Origin: Chara braunii
Lineage: Eukaryota > Streptophyta > Charophyceae > Charales > Characeae
Direction: 5' to 3'
Assembly: GCA_003427395.1 (NCBI GenBank)
Contig: BFEA01000271.1
Coordinates: 248,634-271,490 of the forward strand
Length of the DNA stretch: 22,857 bases
Shown here: positions 10,041 to 18,652 of the stretch, piece after piece
How positions within the stretch are numbered: position 1 is the first letter of the stretch
Layout of the letters: each line of letters begins with the position of its first letter
Position numbers and translations under genes: made by a program
Notes under the pieces: generated by a model
Database searches by the model: none
What the model was told of the DNA's origin: nothing
The model's input: only the letters and a program-made list of their open reading frames with translations

Positions 10041-10708
10041 CTATTTTCCTAAAAAAGGGTGAGTCGATGCAAATCTTAATTCCATCTTTCCTCCCTTAGC
10101 AGTCTCTACATCTTTATTGAAGGCTTTAATTTGCCCGTCCTCATCCTCGAGCTTACCAAGGGCTTTTATCATCTTCGAAACCTGATTGATTCCCACCGAA
10201 ATCTCTTCTTTTGCTTCTTGCTTTCCTTCTTCCTTTAGTCTCCTAACCCTTTCAACAAATTTTTTCCTTCTGATTAAATTAACAGATAATTGATGCTTGA
10301 AATCACTTCTTGTGCAGACCATAAAGGTCCGTTCTTGGGAAGTCTCAGGATCTTGTAGGTCAATCCAATATGACCCCTCATGATTGAAAAATTTGACTGC
10401 CTCCATTCTACGCAAGAATGGAGTCCCCAAGATACAGTCATCGTTCAGGTCCGGCACTACAAAACCCAATAATTTCACAGTCTTGTCCCAACTCTGATGG
10501 TTAAGTTGTCAATAAATCCTGCCACGAACAACTCTCCTGCAATATTACTCAATACATTTTTCGCAGGCCTATCAATAGTTAAATTGCATGCCTCCATCGT
10601 TCTTCGTGAAAGAAGTATCATCTCTGCCCATGAGTCCACTAGGGCTAGAATCTTTACTTGATTAATGAGAATTGTAAGGTGCTCACATCCCATGGTTGCG
10701 AATCTCAT
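10041..10708 (-). pseudogene. Retropepsin-like protease region, active site altered
   Basis: The first frame (10708-10475) has ILALVDSWAEMILLSRRTM; retropepsins of this class normally read VDSGAE(M/I), so the catalytic DSG is DSW here. A following Val/Asn-rich part and, in the next frame (10478-10041), LLGFVVPDLNDDCILGTPFL, give the D-(x)-ILG(T/M)-F segment that closes the protease fold. The first frame follows gag in phase across a TGA at 10712-10714, suggesting one gag-protease polyprotein originally. The rest of the second frame is Lys/Glu-rich linker. The Gly-to-Trp change should abolish activity even without the frameshift. Confidence 0.85.
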
Positions 10709-10711
10709 CTT

Positions 10712-12523
10712 TCAACCTGGTAGTGATCTGTTAACTTGGTTGGGAAAAACTGACCTTAAATAATTAACTTCCAATTTTTTCTCCTCAATTAACTTTTTCA
10801 ACTCTTCTCTCAGTTTGGGTGCTAGTGTCATTGCTTCCTTGAAAAACAATGTCACTTCCGTTTCTTCCAGCATTTTAGCAATTACATCAGAAATCACTGT
10901 TTCATCGTCCAAGTCACTCTTGAGAATAAATTTTCTCTTTCTCCCCTGTTCATTCTTTTCTCGTGAGCGTTCCTGTTCAGGATCATCAAGGATGTTAATA
11001 AGTGACTCCTCAACCTTCTTCCTTTTCTTTTCTTCTATCATTCGAGGCGTCATACGGGTTTGGTGGTTCCTCACTTCACCAATCTTGACACTAGGTTCCA
11101 TGACGAGTTCTGGGGGTAAATCGTCATGAAACGACACCATGTTGGCAAAAAAACGAACCATCTCATTGGAAGAAGACTCTACTAATTCAGAAAAATTCTG
11201 AAAAGTAGGATTTCTTTCTAGTGGAGGCTCACTTGTAGAAGCCTCACTAGGGTAGCACTCTGTCAATGTTAGAGATTGCAGAGACAACCCAACCGTAGTA
11301 TGAGAATCACTTGCTCCCTGTACTAACTCATTAGACAATTCTTCAATGAGAAAATGAACATTCACATTAGTCTTTCTCTTCTTCTTAATCTTCATCTTCT
11401 CATCATGTTTAAGAGAAAGAAGTCTCATACCTCCTGGATGTCTGGGGTCCAACTTATTCCATGAACTATCACAGACATGACCCATTGCATCTTTCTTTGC
11501 CACCCCACTCCGTACATCCTCCTCAAGAGGCTTGCAATAAGTGGTAGTATGACCCCCTTCACCACAGTAGTAGCAGGTAAAACTTCTCTTAGGACGTTCA
11601 TCATATTTTCTCCTTTCCCTGTTTCCTCCATCATCATTCTTCCCATTCTTTTTGGATCTAGAAGAATCTATTTTCTTACCATAACCCTCATTGTCATCAT
11701 CATTGTCGCCATCCTCTTCACTTTCAGCCTTCTTCTTCCCCTTGTCGTCCACAGCATGCGTTGCAGGCCTCGCAGACATAAAGTTAGCCATCACCTTTTG
11801 AATAATATTTTCAGCAGTCAGATTGCTTCCTCTATTCATTCCATTCTCAGTCTCCCAGTCCTTGGCCTAAGTACTGATCTGATCCAGTGACAATTTCTTG
11901 TGGGAGACAGTAGGTAGAGTTTTTATGATTGTTACCATTTCATCCCATCTGAGAGGATAGTGCTGAGCTTGATTAAGACCTGCTTGCCTTTCATTGTCAG
12001 TAAAATTTGTCAAAAACATATGGCGTCTCTGAGCTTCATCCAAATAAGGGATTTTTCTTGCTGTTCGGATAAAGGTATGAAGAAAAACGTTGAAAGTGTC
12101 ATATTTAGCTCTTCTGATGTTGAGTAAGTCCTTAGTTGTTGTTGGAACTGAATCTTTCTCAAATTCATTTTTCAGTCTTTCCTTGACCTCTTCCCAGGTA
12201 GTGGCACATTCCATTAGCTCCTGAACCGTCTGTCTTGAGTCAGTATCACAATAAGATAGAAGGTGCTTAAGCCGTTACTTGTCTATCCAGCCATAACGGA
12301 GTCCAAATAATTCATACTCGTCCAATAAGTCATTAACCTGGGGCCGTCTGAAACATGGAATCCTCTCATCCGGCCTATTTGCTCTTGCAATATCTGACCC
12401 TCCTTTTATAGTCTCTACTCTCTCGACCAATTCCCTTATAACCCCAACCAGGACCTCTTCATTGATCCCTGCAGAAGAACTCGGCCTTCCTCGTCCTGCC
12501 ATCTTGACCATAGACTTTCCCAT
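10712..12523 (-). pseudogene. Retroelement gag with CCHC zinc knuckle
   Basis: The ATG at 12523 begins MGKSMVKMAGRGRPSSSAG. One frame runs to 10712, crossed by two stops: TAA at 12275-12277 and TAG at 11867-11869. The capsid-like part contains WEEVKERLKNEFEK, LNIRRAKYDTFNVFLHTFIR and LTNFTDNERQ, the usual retrotransposon gag pattern. A very acidic then basic hinge (EEDGDNDDDNEG, SRSKKNGKND) leads to the zinc knuckle CYYCGEGGHTTTYC at 11575-11534 (C-x2-C-x4-H-x4-C, intact). A long Glu/Lys-rich C-terminal tail follows. Both stops could come from CAA/CAG by one C-to-T change. The gene lies directly downstream of the domain-B repeats. Confidence 0.9.
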
Positions 12524-12572
12524 ATATCCTCCACTCTCTCTCTGTCACTCTTGTCCTGTTCTTCCTTGCCCT

Positions 12573-13133
12573 TCAATCTCTCACTCTTCTAGCAAGGGAT
12601 ACATACTCGTTTTTTTCTTCTCTTGTCTGCTCTACCCCTTGAGAGTTCTGTACATACTGGGTATAAGCAATAATGGATTGGGTATTGAATAAGGGCAGTG
12701 CAATCCTTCTCAACCTTCCAATGAAATCTTCAATCAATTATTTTCCATCATCCCTACTCAGTCTTCTGCCATACCCCTTTATGGCACCCTGAATCATAAA
12801 ATATCGAGTTAGGCCTATAATCTCATAATCAAATTGCATCGTTTACAGCCCACTATTGATCCTTCTTGCAAGAGAGACCCGTTCCCGAGAAGTGTGATAT
12901 GATACTCTCTCTATAGTTCTCACTTTCACCACCTTTAACAGATAGCTTATCTCAATCTGGTCAGTGATAATTCTCAAGGCAGAACCTCTCATACGATCAA
13001 GGAAGGGCTGCAAAAACTCAAGCTCATCCAGGGTAGAGAGATTCTTATCAGAGATCCAAAGAGTACCTTCTACCTTGACTATTCTTCCTTCCGACACAAC
13101 TCCTAGTGTCAGTTGTTCAGTCAAGTTGGACAT
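12573..13133 (-). pseudogene. Two tandem copies of unrecognised domain B
   Basis: Copy 1 (13133-12843) has EGRIVKVEGTLW, then FLQPFLDRMRG, and ends RERVSLARRI. Copy 2 (about 12839-12573), after a TAA at 12738-12740, has RYFMIQGAIKGYG, then LIEDFIGRLRR, and ends NEYVSLARRV. The conserved order and the shared (V)SLARR(I/V) end set 276 bp apart show a tandem duplication of about 92 residues. Sequence identity is low, so the duplication is old. It sits between the domain-A array and gag in the same orientation. I recognise no family; a structural or nucleic-acid-binding role is possible but only a guess. Confidence 0.65.
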
Positions 13134-13135
13134 TG

Positions 13136-13665
13136 CTAAACAACATAAGCAATATCTGAAAGGTAGATCTCAGGTTGAACATAATTAGGGATCTCAAATC
13201 TTTGTTCAAAAGTACTAAAAAGTAGGGATTTTATCATCACATTGGAGTCTTTTTCTCTTGCTCTACCGATCTCAGCAATAGCTTCCTGCAGAGACATTCA
13301 ATCTCTTCTACCTTCAAATCCCTTAGCAATTGAGAACTTAGGGAGTCTCTCAAATTGTCTTACTTCTTTCCCACAGGTTACCTTTCTCTTTAACTTTTCA
13401 AGTCACTCCTTCGTTCTTATGAGACTAATATAAGCAGGTCTGACACTTCAAGTAATCGTCTTCCTTTTTTAGGTCGGCTGGTACATAAATCCTTACGTCC
13501 AGACTGCCAGTACTCAGGAATTTGACCACCGGGATGTGAAATATTATGGGCCCTCTGAGCCCCTCTCACACAAGTCTCATATCTCAAAATTACAAAAGGA
13601 TTATCACATCCTATCACCTCATAGAGTTTACCCCTCACAGTAGTTATCCTGGTAAGAGTATTCTT
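13136..13665 (-). pseudogene. Extra ORF, domain A copy 4 (frameshifted)
   Basis: The copy begins KKNTLTRITTVRGK, followed by NPFVILRYE (Asn codon at 13602), matching the FPYE-VVRYE core of copy 2. One base shift then moves the match to VVKFLSTG and LDVRIYVPADLKKED. After the core, a charged segment and FSTFEQRFEIPNYVQP correspond to the F-xxF...IP(x)PP end of the other copies. In-frame stops are present (for example TAG at 13136-13138). Distance to copy 3 is 411 bp by core position. Function unknown. Confidence 0.65.
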
Positions 13666-13698
13666 TTTGGGCTCTCTTCACTTTCCATGCAAACTTTA

Positions 13699-14112
13699 TC
13701 ATGGTATGCCAATTGTCTTTGGGAATGTGAGTCCTTCAACAGGTGGAGATGGTATCCCAACAAAAAGTCTGACATAGGTACTAAAAGAGAAGTTTCTTCC
13801 CTCTCACTCTAATCTTCTCTTCTCACCATGCACAAGATCCGACGCTCGTTGCCAACACACACTTTTTTTGCATTCTTCAAATCTTTATTTCGGCACATAA
13901 ATCTCAATATCATACTCATCAAGATCAGTAAAATAGCATGTAAGAACATACAGGCTGTCCTGTTCCCGTCCAATTCTCTTTATTGCTTCATACCTCACGA
14001 TTTCATAAGGGATTACGGTCGTACCCGCTATAGAATTAAGGGAATTTAGCAGTTTATCTGATTCAACCTTACGCAACCCTTCATGGTCTCTAATCAATCT
14101 AAGTTTTCTCTC
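13699..14112 (-). pseudogene. Extra ORF, domain A copy 3
   Basis: The core reads IPYEIVRYEAIKRI (Ile codon at 14013), LYVLTCYFTDLDEYD and IEIYVPK, preceded by LLNSLNSIAG. A TAA at 13885 stops the frame; in the same phase it continues with a charged helix-like segment, a TGA, then FSTYVRLFVGIPSPPVEG and TGA at 13699-13701. The domain-plus-linker-plus-proline-motif layout is the same as in copy 2. Three stops show decay. Core-to-core distance to copy 2 is 476 bp. Confidence 0.75.
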
Positions 14113-14177
14113 CTAAAGGAACATAGCGTCGACTCATCTGACTCTTTGATCTCGTCTTACTTTCAAAGCAAGCTCAA

Positions 14178-14627
14178 TCACTGCAGACCATTGTCTTTTG
14201 ACAAATTTATATCAGGCAGGGGAGGAGTGGGAAATCCCTCAAAGATAGTAAATCGAGTAGATCCAGTGAAATTTTTATTTTTCCTCTCAAATCTCTCTTT
14301 CTCTTTCAATACCACTTCCTCAGCAAATCTTCAACATCTCTCATATACTGCTTCAACACTTCTCTCCTTTGGAATATAAATTCTCACATCATACACGTTC
14401 AGTTCCGTAAAATAGAATGTCAGTACGTATAATCGCTCCTGCTCCCATCCGCTTTCGACCATCTCATACCTTACAACTTCGTATGGGAACACCTCTCTCT
14501 TACTTAGAGTGTTTAGTGACTTTAGGAGACACCCTACTTCCTCTTGACTTGGGTCTGAACCTTTGCCGAATTTCTGCATTCTCTTTCTAATTTCTTCTGC
14601 TGAAATCTCTTTAGTTCTTATGACCAC
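14178..14627 (-). pseudogene. Extra ORF, domain A copy 2
   Basis: This is the best-preserved minus-strand copy. It opens IRTKEISAEEIRKRMQK, then LLKSLNTLSKREV, and the core FPYEVVRYEMVESG (Phe codon at 14489), LYVLTFYFTELNVYD and VRIYIPKE. A TGA at 14331-14333 follows YERC; beyond it the frame continues RFAEEVVLKEKERFERK, a coiled-coil-like charged stretch, then FTIFEGFPTPPLPD and a final TGA at 14178-14180. The alternating hydrophobic pattern after the core suggests a small beta-rich domain. No known family was recognised. Confidence 0.75.
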
Positions 14628-15042
14628 TGTTTCTTTTCTCCCTTGCCAATACCATGTTGATTATCGGCAGCCTGTTAGTCCCATCACAATAACTGTTAGG
14701 TATAGGAGGGATCGGAACAGTCTCATATGTCACTGGCATTAAACCCCATTCCACTTTTTTCTTCTACTTAATTAAATTTGCCTTCTCATCATAAAGAGAC
14801 TGAATTGCAATTTCCCATAGCCAGTTGAAGGTCTCACCATCGTCACAGTCTCCCTTCTTGACATAAGGACGAATATCATAAATATCTCTCTCTAAGAAGC
14901 GAGCCAGCACTATGTTGATGGTCGAATTGCCAGAACGGTAGACCCAACAATGCTCATACTGATAGGGGAATATTCCTTTGGTAGTCACTTTCAAGAGTTC
15001 TTTTACTGCATCCGAAGTTAGCATTCTTGATGAAATTCCCAA
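14611..15042 (-). pseudogene. Extra ORF, domain A copy 1 (N-terminal)
   Basis: The ORF opening at 15042 begins MGISSRMLTSDAVKELL, then the core FPYQYEHCWVYRSG (Phe codon at 14970), INIVLARFLERDIYD and IRPYVKK. A charged segment ends at a TAG (14764-14766); in the same phase the frame resumes with VEWGLMPVTYETVPIPPIPN, the proline motif seen in every copy, and ends at 14611. The region between the primer binding site and this start (15043-15352) is a leader without ORFs, which makes this the first protein of the element. Core-to-core distance to copy 2 is 481 bp. Function unknown. Confidence 0.75.
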
Positions 15043-15352
15043 GCTCTTAATTCTTTCTTTCCCTTCTCAGTGCTCAAAGGACATCATAGGCTCATGAGGC
15101 ATACCTGAATTCAAGTCTGATTCTCTCCAGTCAATAATATCAATCTCTTTTCTCCTGTCCAGTGTGGTACCTCACACAAGGAAAGAATAAGGCACAGTTA
15201 GCGGTCGTGATTCTCAAGAGAATCGAGACTCAATGAGAATAATATAATTAATATGAAGCTCACAATATTGTCAACAGTTCTCACGTCCTAATCAAAGCTC
15301 AAAGATGATAATAATGACCTAGGTTCGTTCCAGACACGAAAATCTTTTCATG
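15043..15352 (-). other. Untranslated leader of the retroelement
   Basis: This is the stretch between the primer binding site and the first ORF in sense order. It holds no open frame. A small inverted repeat (GATTCT-CAAG-AGAATC at 15209-15224) is visible. In LTR elements this place holds packaging and dimerisation signals, which cannot be identified from sequence here. Confidence 0.55.
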
Positions 15353-15370
15353 TCCTCGGCAACGGCGCCA
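15353..15370 (-). promoter_or_regulatory. Primer binding site, tRNA-Asp type
   Basis: On the minus strand the sequence reads TGGCGCCGTTGCCGAGGA. Its complement matches the 3' end of plant tRNA-Asp (CCCCGGCAACGGCGCCA) at all but one position. A tRNA-Asp site of this kind is known from Athila-type plant gypsy elements. Just upstream in sense is TGCGGCAAAAA, so the 5' LTR probably ends in CA four bases before the site. It fixes the orientation and 5' boundary of the internal region. Confidence 0.85.
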
Positions 15371-15494
15371 TTTTTGCCGCACTTTTTTCAGTCGAGCCTC
15401 TTCAGTTGTCAGTAATCAGTTCTCAGTGATCATCTAGTCTACACCGACTAGTTCATCCATAAGTACAGTTGAATCCTTTCAAGTCAGCAAGTCA

Positions 15495-15962
15495 GTGCTG
15501 GCCAATCTCAATCAGATTTCATGCAAAGAGGCATTCCGCTATCAGTATGCTAGTGTCATCGGTTTCAGACAAGCAGATCTGTCAATCTTCGTTGTCCAGA
15601 CCAGTTTTGTTGATGGCACTATCCACGATCTGAGGTCATACCGGAAGAAGGCAAAGGAGGCTCATGAGCACTTCGATCCAGACTGGATCTCAGCCACCAA
15701 ATACCTCGAGCAGAGAGAGAGGGAGCTCGATGAGAGTGGCACTACGCTGATCCGCAGCTTTGGGCCAAAGCTTTATACTGACTATCCCAGACCTCTTGTT
15801 CCTTCCCTTCTCACTGATGGCATAGGATGTCAAGACATGATCAGCGTGGCAAAGAGATATATCTCTCCAGCGGTGATCGACATTGAGGCACTGACAGAGC
15901 CAACCGAGTATCCATACCTAAGGCGAGGAGTCTTGTCCGTGGACGGGCTGCCTACATTGTGA
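15495..15962 (+). CDS. ORF with a fifth copy of domain A, opposite strand
   Basis: The frame is open from about 15438 to TGA 15960-15962 without interruption; the only in-frame start candidate near the front is GTG at 15495, so the true 5' end may be an upstream exon or further start. The domain is NLNQISCKEA, FRYQYASVIGFRQ (Phe codon at 15534), LSIFVVQTSFVDGTIHDL and RSYRKK. Asp/His spacing from the Phe (32 residues) equals that in minus-strand copy 1. A charged segment (YLEQRERELDESG) and YPRPLVPSL follow in the same order as in the other copies. GC content is higher than in the minus-strand copies. After the TGA the frame remains open to about 16109. It may be a separate gene, an antisense ORF within the 5' LTR, or part of another element. 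Confidence 0.55.
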   Translation: MLANLNQISCKEAFRYQYASVIGFRQADLSIFVVQTSFVDGTIHDLRSYRKKAKEAHEHFDPDWISATKYLEQRERELDESGTTLIRSFGPKLYTDYPRPLVPSLLTDGIGCQDMISVAKRYISPAVIDIEALTEPTEYPYLRRGVLSVDGLPTL

Positions 15963-17118
15963 GAGGAGGTTTACTCCATGGTTAACTTCCGTGTCATGTA
16001 CCTCAGATGGTCATGCTCAGAGCTTGCTGGCCTCAGGTGGCTCTTTGTCACGAGGTCTCAATCTCAGATTGTACGTGGGCATGGGTCACAACACCAGAGA
16101 TGAACAGTGAAATGAGAGATTGAGAGAGACTGACCAGAGGGATGAGTGAGCACTCTTGAGAGGTGTTGACCATGCTTGCTTAATGTACTCTATAAGATTA
16201 TTATGAGTTCTCATTCTTCCCTCAATCATCTTGCCTTTGTCTTGAGTCGGTCGGTCTTGATCTCCTTTTTGACATTGCTTGAAGGTTATGTTCTCGTTTG
16301 CTGATTATGTCACAGTTCTCAAAATTCTTAAATTGGCATCTCGATGCACACACGGCATATTTTATTTAATTCTCATTATCTGCATTATGATTGCTGTTCC
16401 GGATCATAATTAAAGATTCCTAAGACCGGGGTCCGGCGAAAACCGCAATTGAAGGGTCTCGCTCGAAGCCGGGCGCACACAACAGGAAGGGATTTGCATT
16501 ATTTAATTTATTTTATTTATTGCAATCGCATCCAAAATCCTGCGTGACAGCGTGTTGGCTTTCCGTAAGGTGTAGGTAAGTCGTGCCTCGCGTAGGCCCT
16601 ATCCTGTCATAGGGGCTCGCGAGACGTATGGCTGGCACACTCGGCCGGAGCGGCTTGTGGAAGCTCCATGTGTATTGCGACGAAGGGTTTGAAACCAACC
16701 CCTGCGTGACGGGGCCGGGAGGATCCCGTGCTGCCCCTGTGCGGTGCCGGATCGATGCGCTCGACAGCGCCACTGTCGATCGGTAGAAGGCGGTATGCCG
16801 GCACACCGACCGAACACTATGTCTCGCTCCGTGTCTGTCACCCACGGGAGGGTTGGTCGGGGCTCCTGTAACCTGCCACAAACTCGTCAGTCACATCCAC
16901 ATAAATAAAGACCGTGACCAACTAAAGACACAACTATGGGTCCCTCCTATCACACCGTCCGCGGGAAATAAAAAGATTGTTTTCATTTGGTCCAAATTAA
17001 TACCCATGGAAAGGCTAGTTCCGGGCCCCTGTCCGAGATTTTAAATTCATTCGGCTGTTTGGAAAAGGTGGCGCCTAGATTCACTTGAGTGCGCATCCGG
17101 CCGAGTGCTTAGTCTTGT
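15963..17118. other. No supported gene; LTR or intergenic DNA
   Basis: Overlapping minus-strand ORFs at 16513-16881, 16599-16841 and 16607-16804 occupy a GC-rich block in several frames at once, which points to composition rather than coding. Part of 15371 upward must be the 5' LTR of the minus-strand element if the primer binding site is right, but its outer end could not be located. A stretch at 16498-16520 is A/T-rich. Confidence 0.4.
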
Positions 17119-17340
17119 GTGGTTTAATCTGGTCCGGACTAGTTTGGTCAGATCAGGTTTGTTCTGGTCTGGTCTCGGTCTGGTCTGATTTGATCTCGGG
17201 TGGTCTAATCTCATCTGGTCTGAGTCTGCCCAGTCTGGTCTGATCCGGTCTGGGTACGGTCTTGTATGATCTGGTCTGAGTCCCCCCCAGTCTGGTCTGA
17301 TCTCGTCTGATCCGGGTCTGGTCTGATCTGGCCCGGTCTA
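17119..17340 (+). repeat. Degenerate GGTCTG minisatellite
   Basis: About 220 bp are built almost wholly of variants of GGTCTGGTCTGATCT. A higher-order repeat of about 57 bp is visible: CTGGTCTGAGTC...CCAGTCTGGTCTGAT occurs near 17215 and again near 17272. The array ends abruptly where the AT-rich plastid-type DNA begins. Confidence 0.8.
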
Positions 17341-17353
17341 GATTTTCATCAAG

Positions 17354-17406
17354 TCTCTATTCATTGTACTTTATTCATTGAATGCATAGAATCTAATGAA
17401 TAGAGA
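17354..17406. repeat. 12-bp inverted repeat at the start of the plastid segment
   Basis: TCTCTATTCATT at 17354-17365 is the exact reverse complement of AATGAATAGAGA at 17395-17406, with a 29-base loop. It lies within 70 bp of the composition boundary. Confidence 0.6.
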
Positions 17407-17429
17407 TCACACTTTGCTAATATACAATT

Positions 17430-17505
17430 AAATAAATATATATTCTATAAATAAATATATATTCTATAAATAAATATATATTCTATAAATAAATATATAT
17501 TCTAT
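17430..17505 (+). repeat. Four perfect copies of a 19-bp tandem repeat
   Basis: The unit AAATAAATATATATTCTAT occurs four times without mismatch (17430, 17449, 17468 and 17487). Perfect identity suggests recent slippage or gene conversion. Confidence 0.95.
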
Positions 17506-17570
17506 ATTTGTTCATATTCTTATTCTGTATTCAATTATTCGTGAATATTTTATTTATTATTAATATTATT

Positions 17571-17624
17571 AAATATTATTAATAATTAAATATTATTAAA
17601 TATTATTAATAATTAAATATTATT
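17571..17624 (+). repeat. Two perfect 27-bp tandem copies, AT-only
   Basis: The copies 17571-17597 and 17598-17624 are identical and consist only of A and T (AAATATTATT words). Flanking sequence continues the same words less exactly. Confidence 0.85.
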
Positions 17625-17980
17625 AATATTGTATTTCTTCCTATTATTTATCTTGTATTTTTATCGTTGATTTTTTATTTTATAATATATAGATAAAATA
17701 GGTATCAATAAATAAAATAAACAAACAAATGGTAAGTGTAAATTATTCTATAGTATATAAGAACTTAAAATATAATTTACAGTGTAATACAATATTCTAA
17801 ATAATAATATAATCATTTTTTATTCTCTATTTATTCAATAGAATACAATTCAAATGAAATAATAAATGAGATATTATTAATTTAGAATCTATAAAATATA
17901 TATGATTATACTCTAATTGATTCATTCAAATAAAATAGAATTCAGTGATACTTCATAATAATAGAATATACATATGTATA

Positions 17981-18057
17981 TTATGTATTATGTGTTTATA
18001 TATATTTTATGTATTATGTGTTTAAATATATTCATAGATATTTCTATGAATATATTT
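17981..18057 (+). repeat. 26-bp direct repeat and 14-bp hairpin
   Basis: TTATGTATTATGTGTTTA starts at 17981 and again at 18007. Next to it, AAATATATTCATAG (18024-18037) pairs perfectly with CTATGAATATATTT (18044-18057) around a six-base loop. Confidence 0.75.
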
Positions 18058-18223
18058 CTATTATGTATATATTTATTTCTATTACGTATTATATGTTTTT
18101 TGTTCTATAGAATTTGTAACGTAAAAGAAATATGAAAAAAAAAATGTTATTTATTATTTATTTATTTATTTATTGAATAATACGTGTATTCGATGAACTA
18201 AAAAATAAGCTTATTTATATAAA

Positions 18224-18245
18224 ATATATATATATATATATATAT
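18224..18245 (+). repeat. (AT)11 microsatellite
   Basis: An uninterrupted run of AT dinucleotides of 22 bases, a common feature of AT-rich plastid spacers. Confidence 0.9.
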
Positions 18246-18566
18246 TTTTCAACTCGAAAAAACAAATACTATAATATTTAATCACATCAATAATTAACAG
18301 AAATCACATCAATAAATCGGATTCTATTATTTGATTCCATCAATCAAATAAATTGAAAAAAATAGATATTTTTCTATTTAAGTAAGTTATTTGAGAATAG
18401 AAATGAATGACTCAACTCTTGAATGTAAAAGTTACAGAGATTATTTATATAAATTTATGAATACTGACAATTATAATCATCAAAAGAATAATCATCATCA
18501 TAAATGATATGAATATAGATATAATAATAAATAAAAATATAAGAGAAATAAATCTAATATAATAAA

Positions 18567-18616
18567 TAGAAGAAATAAATAGAAGAAAAAGAAGAAGAAG
18601 AAGAATAGAGAAGAGA
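18567..18616 (+). repeat. GAA-rich purine tract
   Basis: The strand is almost all A and G, with a (GAA)n core at 18591-18604. Confidence 0.75.
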
Positions 18617-18652
18617 AATAAAAATAGATATGAAAATATTCATTCATTGAAA

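Larger units (their letters stand above)
6775..15370 (-). mobile_element. Decayed Ty3/gypsy LTR retrotransposon with extra 5' ORF
   Basis: Sense order is primer binding site (15370-15353), leader, extra ORF of repeated domains (15042-12573), gag (12523-10712), protease, reverse transcriptase, RNase H, acidic linker, integrase (to about 6775). RNase H before integrase defines Ty3/gypsy order. The 5' LTR should begin just above 15370, but no matching 3' LTR could be found downstream of pol by eye, so LTR limits are not given. The reverse transcriptase has motifs of a clade I associate with basidiomycete fungi and charophytes (see that entry). The repeat-rich DNA at 4912-6670 occupies the place where Tat/Ogre-type plant elements keep variable tandem repeats. 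Many stops and frameshifts make the element inactive. Confidence 0.9.

Noticed and set aside
10815-11890. Plus-strand ORFs over gag
   Set aside because: They are antisense shadows of the Glu/Lys-rich gag frame and consist of Ser/Phe/Ile/Leu-rich sequence without motifs.
16513-16881. Three overlapping minus-strand ORFs in a GC-rich block
   Set aside because: Several frames are open at once and none has a recognisable motif, so the GC content is the likely cause.
17069-17075. TGGCGCC on the plus strand as a second primer binding site
   Set aside because: Only seven bases match; the following bases do not fit tRNA-Asp, and GGCGCC is a common palindrome.
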